From Ardenticatena sp. (lineage in GTDB: Bacteria; Chloroflexota; Anaerolineae; Ardenticatenales; Ardenticatenaceae): a DNA stretch of 64,000 bases. Location of the stretch: positions 1 through 64,000 of the forward strand of contig WFOS01000073.1 of assembly GCA_015487975.1 (NCBI GenBank), in the 5' to 3' direction. Shown one piece after another: positions 59,872-64,000 of this stretch. The translations under genes and the position numbers were made by a program. The notes under the pieces are model-generated. The model was not told where the DNA came from. It searched no databases and was given only the letters and a program-made list of their open reading frames with translations. Positions within the stretch are counted from its first letter, which is position 1. Every line of letters begins with the position of its first letter.

Positions 59872-61661
59872 TCTCGAAGCGCTGGTCAACATGGTTGTTT
59901 GTGGGGCTGGTTGCCGGAAGCCTGCTTTTTTTTGTGGCCTGGGCATGGCGTTTTCACGCTGCTTATGATTGGTCGTGGGATGAAACGGTCATCATTCTCA
60001 CCGGACGTGAAGTCGCGCGGGGTGTTTCCCTCTATGACCCAATGTGGTGGAATTACCCCCCGCTCCTGTTCTGGGAATTGGGGGCGCTATTCCGCCTGTT
60101 TGGCGAGCGTGTGGATGTGGCGCGTGCACTGGCTGTGGCATGGAGTACGCTCACACTGCTGGCAACGGCCTTACTGGCGAAACGGGCCCGAGATTGGAAG
60201 GCCTCGGCATTTGCCGCATTCCTACTGCTGGGAACGCCCATTTTCATCCGCGATAGCCGAGCTGTGCTGGCTGATATGCCAACCGCTGCATGTGGGATGT
60301 GGGCGCTCTGGGTGCTGGCAGACAGACCTCAGCGGCGTGTTGCCGCGCTCGTGGCCGGGCTTTTGTTTGGCGCCGCGCTCATGACGAAGCCGACGGCATT
60401 GCCCTTTGGTGTAGGATTGCTGGTGTTGGCGTGGGGGCCCCGTGAAGGGCGCTGGCAGCGCTTGATGGCGCTGGCGCTGGGCACGGAGCTAGTGGTTGTT
60501 CTGGTGCTTGCCAATGTCCCACTGCGTGCTTTTGTCGAACAGGTCTTGGGGTTCAATGCCGGCGCCGGTGGCGAGGCCAACCCGCTGGCAAACGTGCTCA
60601 AAATCTGGACGATTCTCACAGGCGAGCGCCTGTGGCGCATGCTGATGGTGCCGCTGGCATTACTGGGGTTGGTTCTTGCCTGGCACCGTTCGCCTCGACA
60701 GCGTCCGCTCGTGTTGGCGCTTGGGGCAACCTTTGCCGCGTTCGTATTGCTTTTTGCGCCGTACCCCGACCTCTTCTCGCACTTGGTGTTGATCGTGGTG
60801 CCGCTGGCAATGGTGCTCTTTGCCCTTGGATTGGGATATGCTATTGACATCATTCCTGTTCCACGTGCGTGGCACCTCCCATCGATGGGGCTGGTTCTGG
60901 TGGGCGTGCTCCTGCTTGATAGGACCCCCTTCTTTTGGCAGGCGTACCAGACTGGCGATTTCGATGACAAGCGTCGTGATGCTGTGGAATACGCTGCGCG
61001 TTGGCGCACTGAGTTACCACCGGGGACGACAATTGTGAGTGATGACCCCATGCTCATCTTTTTGAGTGGACATTCGCCCCCGCCTTCGCTGGTCAATCTA
61101 TCCAAACGGCGTTGGTTGCGCAACGGCGAACTGGATACAGCCCCCTTACTGGCCTTATTGGCACGCGAGCGCCCCAATCTCATTGTCTTTTGGACCGACC
61201 GCCTGCGTGATTTGCCGGGGGTTTTGGAATGGGTGCAGTCGGCGGGCTATGAGTTGCGTGCTACGCATGCGCATGGTAAGCGACGCATTTATGCACGTGC
61301 TGATGGCTATGTAACAGTGGATCTGCCGCTGAGCGACATACTCACACTGCGTGGGTACCGTGTCGAAGGGGGCGAAACGCTGTGGGTTCGTTTGCTAGTC
61401 GAGATGGCTGGTCCGTGGCAAGATGGCACCGGGCTGATTGTGGCTGTCGATATGGATGGTGTTCGACGTGCAGAGACGCACATTGGCATCACACCGCCAG
61501 GAGACCTGTTGCCGGGGGATGCGTTTCCGGTCTTCGTGGCGTTGGAAAATGCACATGTATTCGACCTGACCGATGTGTGGTTGTACGTTCAGCTGGTCTC
61601 GCCCGATGGGCGGGGCTTGCCACCACACACCATACCGTTGAAGTCGGACGAGGTACCATGA
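59868..61661 (+). CDS. Membrane glycosyltransferase (family 39-like)
   Basis: 597 residues. The N terminus (YDWSWDETVIILTGREVARG) and PTAACGMWALWVLADRP follow the family pattern; about ten membrane helices fill residues 10-370. The C-terminal portion is soluble, ending in a beta-rich stretch. It begins in the overlap with the preceding gene (ATGA). Third of three paralogous enzymes. Confidence 0.8.
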   Translation: MISKRWSTWLFVGLVAGSLLFFVAWAWRFHAAYDWSWDETVIILTGREVARGVSLYDPMWWNYPPLLFWELGALFRLFGERVDVARALAVAWSTLTLLATALLAKRARDWKASAFAAFLLLGTPIFIRDSRAVLADMPTAACGMWALWVLADRPQRRVAALVAGLLFGAALMTKPTALPFGVGLLVLAWGPREGRWQRLMALALGTELVVVLVLANVPLRAFVEQVLGFNAGAGGEANPLANVLKIWTILTGERLWRMLMVPLALLGLVLAWHRSPRQRPLVLALGATFAAFVLLFAPYPDLFSHLVLIVVPLAMVLFALGLGYAIDIIPVPRAWHLPSMGLVLVGVLLLDRTPFFWQAYQTGDFDDKRRDAVEYAARWRTELPPGTTIVSDDPMLIFLSGHSPPPSLVNLSKRRWLRNGELDTAPLLALLARERPNLIVFWTDRLRDLPGVLEWVQSAGYELRATHAHGKRRIYARADGYVTVDLPLSDILTLRGYRVEGGETLWVRLLVEMAGPWQDGTGLIVAVDMDGVRRAETHIGITPPGDLLPGDAFPVFVALENAHVFDLTDVWLYVQLVSPDGRGLPPHTIPLKSDEVP

Positions 61662-61697
61662 CACTCGGCCGCGAAAGGAAGAGCGGAAGAAGACACC

Positions 61698-63125
61698 ATG
61701 CGTGAAACCATGTATCATGTGGTGATTGTCGGTGGTGGAATGACCGGCCTGGCTGCTGCCTGGCGTTTGCAGCAAGCCCGCAAAGACGGGCTGCCTGTGC
61801 GTTTTCTCTTGATTGAGTCTGCCCGGCGTCTGGGGGGGAAAATCTCCACGCAGCGTCGGGATGGCTTCCTCATTGAGCATGGCCCCGACTCGTTCCTTAC
61901 GACCAAGCCACACCTCTTGCAGTTGGTGCGGGCTTTGGGGCTGGATGATGAACTGGTGGCACCGCGCACAAGCCGCTACTACCTGGTACGCAATGGGCAG
62001 CTGGTGCTTGCACCAGAGGGGATTTTTCTGGGGGTGCCAACGCGCTTTATGCCCTTCCTTCGCTCGCCCGTGGTCTCATGGGCGGGCAAAGTGCGCATGG
62101 GGCTTGAACTCTTCATCCCCCCACGGCGAGAGGAAGACGATGAAAGTGTGGGTGATTTTGTGCGCCGCCGTCTGGGACGTGAAGCGCTGGATCGTCTGGC
62201 GGGGCCGCTCATGGCTGGCATCCATTCTGCCGATCCCAACCGATTGAGCATACAGGCTACGTTTCCACAGTTGCGGGCAATGGAGCGCACGCATGGCAGC
62301 TTGATCCGTGCGATGTGGCGTGCACGTCGCGGGCGACGTCCGTCGGCGGGGGGGCGTTCGCCCTTTTTGACGCTGCGCTCCGGCTTGGGACGGCTGGTCG
62401 AAGAAGTGGAGAAAGTGCTAGACACTGGAACGGTGCTTTCTGGTGTTTCTGTTGATGGTATTTCGTGTAGTCAAAATCGTTACACACTGACACTGAGCAA
62501 TGGACAAACAATCACCTCGAAAACCATCTTGCTTACCACTCCACCCCCCATCACAGCCAGCCTGCTCACCCGGACTGCCCCTGGCGCAGCTCTTCGGCTG
62601 CGCCGCATCCGAATGGCCTCGAGCGCCAGCGTGGCATTGGGCTTCCATGGCAAGGACGTCCCCCAAGCGATACACAATGCCAGCGGCGCACTTGTCCCAC
62701 GCCTCGAACAACGAACCGTCACAGGCTATACCTTCGCATCCAGCAAGTTCGAGGGACGTGCTCCAGAAGGATATGTACTCATCCGAGCCTTTGTAGGCGG
62801 CGACGGCCTGGAAGAAGTCCTGCATTGCGAAGATAACACACTCCTTGAACATGTGCTCGACGATACACGCCGTCTGCTTGGCATCGAAGCCGCCCCCGTC
62901 TTGATGGACATTCAGCGTTGGAAGAAGGCCCGCCCACAATACGACGTCGGCCACCTTGATCGCGTGGCCACCATCGAGCACGCGTTGCCACCAGGCATCT
63001 GGATTGTTGGGAGTGCTATGCGCGGCGCGGGTTTACCAGACTGCACTCGCCAGGGAATCGAGGGTGCTGAAAACGCGCTTGCGCACGTCGGATTCACGAC
63101 ACCTTCTCACCAGACAACAACCTGA
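61698..63125 (+). CDS. hemY: Protoporphyrinogen oxidase
   Basis: 475-residue FAD enzyme converting protoporphyrinogen IX to protoporphyrin IX. N-terminal VVIVGGGMTGLAAAWRL, RLGGKISTQRRDGFLIEHGPDSF (in parts), the GPLMAGIHSADP region, and the C-terminal GIWIVGSAMRGAGLPDCTRQG. Oxygen-dependent HemY type. It lies 36 bases after the glycosyltransferases and 14 before hemD. Confidence 0.93.
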   Translation: MRETMYHVVIVGGGMTGLAAAWRLQQARKDGLPVRFLLIESARRLGGKISTQRRDGFLIEHGPDSFLTTKPHLLQLVRALGLDDELVAPRTSRYYLVRNGQLVLAPEGIFLGVPTRFMPFLRSPVVSWAGKVRMGLELFIPPRREEDDESVGDFVRRRLGREALDRLAGPLMAGIHSADPNRLSIQATFPQLRAMERTHGSLIRAMWRARRGRRPSAGGRSPFLTLRSGLGRLVEEVEKVLDTGTVLSGVSVDGISCSQNRYTLTLSNGQTITSKTILLTTPPPITASLLTRTAPGAALRLRRIRMASSASVALGFHGKDVPQAIHNASGALVPRLEQRTVTGYTFASSKFEGRAPEGYVLIRAFVGGDGLEEVLHCEDNTLLEHVLDDTRRLLGIEAAPVLMDIQRWKKARPQYDVGHLDRVATIEHALPPGIWIVGSAMRGAGLPDCTRQGIEGAENALAHVGFTTPSHQTTT

Positions 63126-63139
63126 GAGGAAGAGACACT

Positions 63140-63904
63140 ATGCTCACCGGAAAACGTGTTGTAGTTACTCGCTCACGCAAACAAGCCAGCGCGCTGAGCG
63201 AACGACTGCGCGCTTTGGGGGCCATTCCCCTCGAATTTCCAACCATCGCCATCATCCCACCAGCAGACGGGTACGCAGCCCTGGATACCGAACTGGCGCG
63301 ATTGGAAACATACGACTGGGTTGTGTTTACCAGTGTCAATGCCGTCGAACACGTCTGGCACCGCTTGGAGACGCTCGGCATCCCAACAACAGCCATTGCA
63401 ACCCGCAAGGTAGCCGCTATCGGACCAGCCACGGCCGCCGCCCTCGAAGCACGTGGCGTCCCAGTCAGCGTCATCCCCCAACAGTACGTCGCCGAATCGC
63501 TCCTCGACGCCATCCCCAACCCTGCCGGGCGCCGATTCCTGCTCCCCCGCGCCGACATTGCACGTGCTGCTCTGCGAGAAGGTCTGCGCGATGCCGGTGC
63601 CGACGTGGTCGAAGTACCAGCATACCGCACAATACCCGCCACGCCATCGCCCGACATCCTTGCCGAATTGGCACGTGGCGTCGATATCATCACCTTCACC
63701 AGCAGCAGCACCGCCCGCAACTTCGTCGCTGCACTTGGACGCAAACGGGCGCGCGCACTTGCTGAGAGCGCTCTTGTGGCTGCCATAGGACCTATCACCG
63801 CCGAGACAGCACGCGAAGAAGGGTTGCGCGTCGATGTCGTGGCCGAAGAACACACCATCGACGGCTTGATACATGCACTTGTTGCAGCTTTCACGACACC
63901 ATAA
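63140..63904 (+). CDS. hemD: Uroporphyrinogen-III synthase
   Basis: 254 residues closing hydroxymethylbilane to uroporphyrinogen III. The HemD fold is recognisable: VVVTRSRKQASALSERLRALGA, WVVFTSVNAVEH, AAIGPATAAALEARG and IITFTSSSTARNFV. GAGGAAG precedes the ATG. With hemY next to it, it forms a tetrapyrrole pair. A strong hairpin follows. Confidence 0.92.
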   Translation: MLTGKRVVVTRSRKQASALSERLRALGAIPLEFPTIAIIPPADGYAALDTELARLETYDWVVFTSVNAVEHVWHRLETLGIPTTAIATRKVAAIGPATAAALEARGVPVSVIPQQYVAESLLDAIPNPAGRRFLLPRADIARAALREGLRDAGADVVEVPAYRTIPATPSPDILAELARGVDIITFTSSSTARNFVAALGRKRARALAESALVAAIGPITAETAREEGLRVDVVAEEHTIDGLIHALVAAFTTP

Positions 63905-63925
63905 GCCTATTCCAACCGCACAGGA

Positions 63926-63958
63926 GCGGCCACCGCGCCTGCTTCCCGCGGTGGCCGC
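63926..63958 (+). terminator. Hairpin after hemD
   Basis: Perfect 12-bp stem GCGGCCACCGCG with CGCGGTGGCCGC, 9-base loop; no T run. Confidence 0.65.
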
Positions 63959-64000
63959 CATGAACACATATCGAATGCTCTCACTGTTGCTCGTGCGGAA

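Overview
The window (about 64 kb, moderately GC-rich, no ribosomal RNA, phage or CRISPR) looks like chromosomal DNA of a free-living Chloroflexota bacterium. I infer this from the gene mix: DUF2079 and family-39-like membrane glycosyltransferases with C-terminal Ig-like modules, DsrE/TusE/DUF1641/sulfide:quinone reductase genes, Flp-type pilin, seryl-tRNA synthetase under a T-box, and an extended -10 promoter style. An Ardenticatenia/Anaerolineae-type thermophile is my best guess; the species is not proven by the sequence alone.

Layout. 1-5 kb: end of an E2 acyltransferase gene (sucB-like), a class B penicillin-binding protein, a split XdhC pair, YigZ and an LLM-class oxidoreductase. 5-7.6 kb (minus): a secreted Pro-Thr-linker protein and the speD-speE polyamine pair behind a long structured leader. 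7.7-14.8 kb (plus): cysQ, a CDP-alcohol phosphatidyltransferase, RNase D, a DUF2079 membrane protein, DUF554, and an NYN nuclease with two OST-HTH/LOTUS domains. 14.9-16.9 kb (minus): a YggX-like protein and a B12-binding radical SAM enzyme whose apparent stop is a UGA inside a C-U-A-E-P tail, so it is very probably a selenoprotein. 16.9-23 kb (plus): a formyltransferase paralogue, a class I cyclic-di-GMP riboswitch, the secreted subtilase it precedes (25 tandem LGDYAL-type hexapeptides) and a large AAA/TPR protein. 23-26 kb (minus): a sulfur-relay operon (sqr-like, DUF1641, tusE/dsrC-like, dsrE-like).

26-31.3 kb (plus): tRNA-Arg(UCU), tyrS, a HEAT-repeat protein, a stand-alone 5'-3' exonuclease, an RHS remnant and an aldehyde dehydrogenase. 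31.4-34.7 kb (minus): an AT-richer island with an FkbM methyltransferase and a secreted six-kelch protein. 34.7-37.2 kb (minus): a PIG-L deacetylase and serS with T-box. 37.3-40.2 kb (plus): MBL-fold hydrolase, lpdA, peroxiredoxin. 40.2-46.2 kb (minus): Flp pilin, M14 carboxypeptidase, SbcC/Rad50, TrmH. 46.3-54.7 kb (plus): fadD-type acyl-CoA ligase, small HTH protein, FAD-linked oxidase, secreted EEP phosphatase, a decayed aldo/keto reductase, Smr protein, MaoC, ABC-F ATPase. 54.7-61.7 kb: three overlapping membrane glycosyltransferase genes, followed by hemY and hemD to the end.

The most distinctive content is (1) the predicted selenocysteine-tailed radical SAM protein with a downstream SECIS-like hairpin, (2) the c-di-GMP riboswitch / hexapeptide-repeat subtilase locus, and (3) the promoter-attenuator-leader upstream of speDE.
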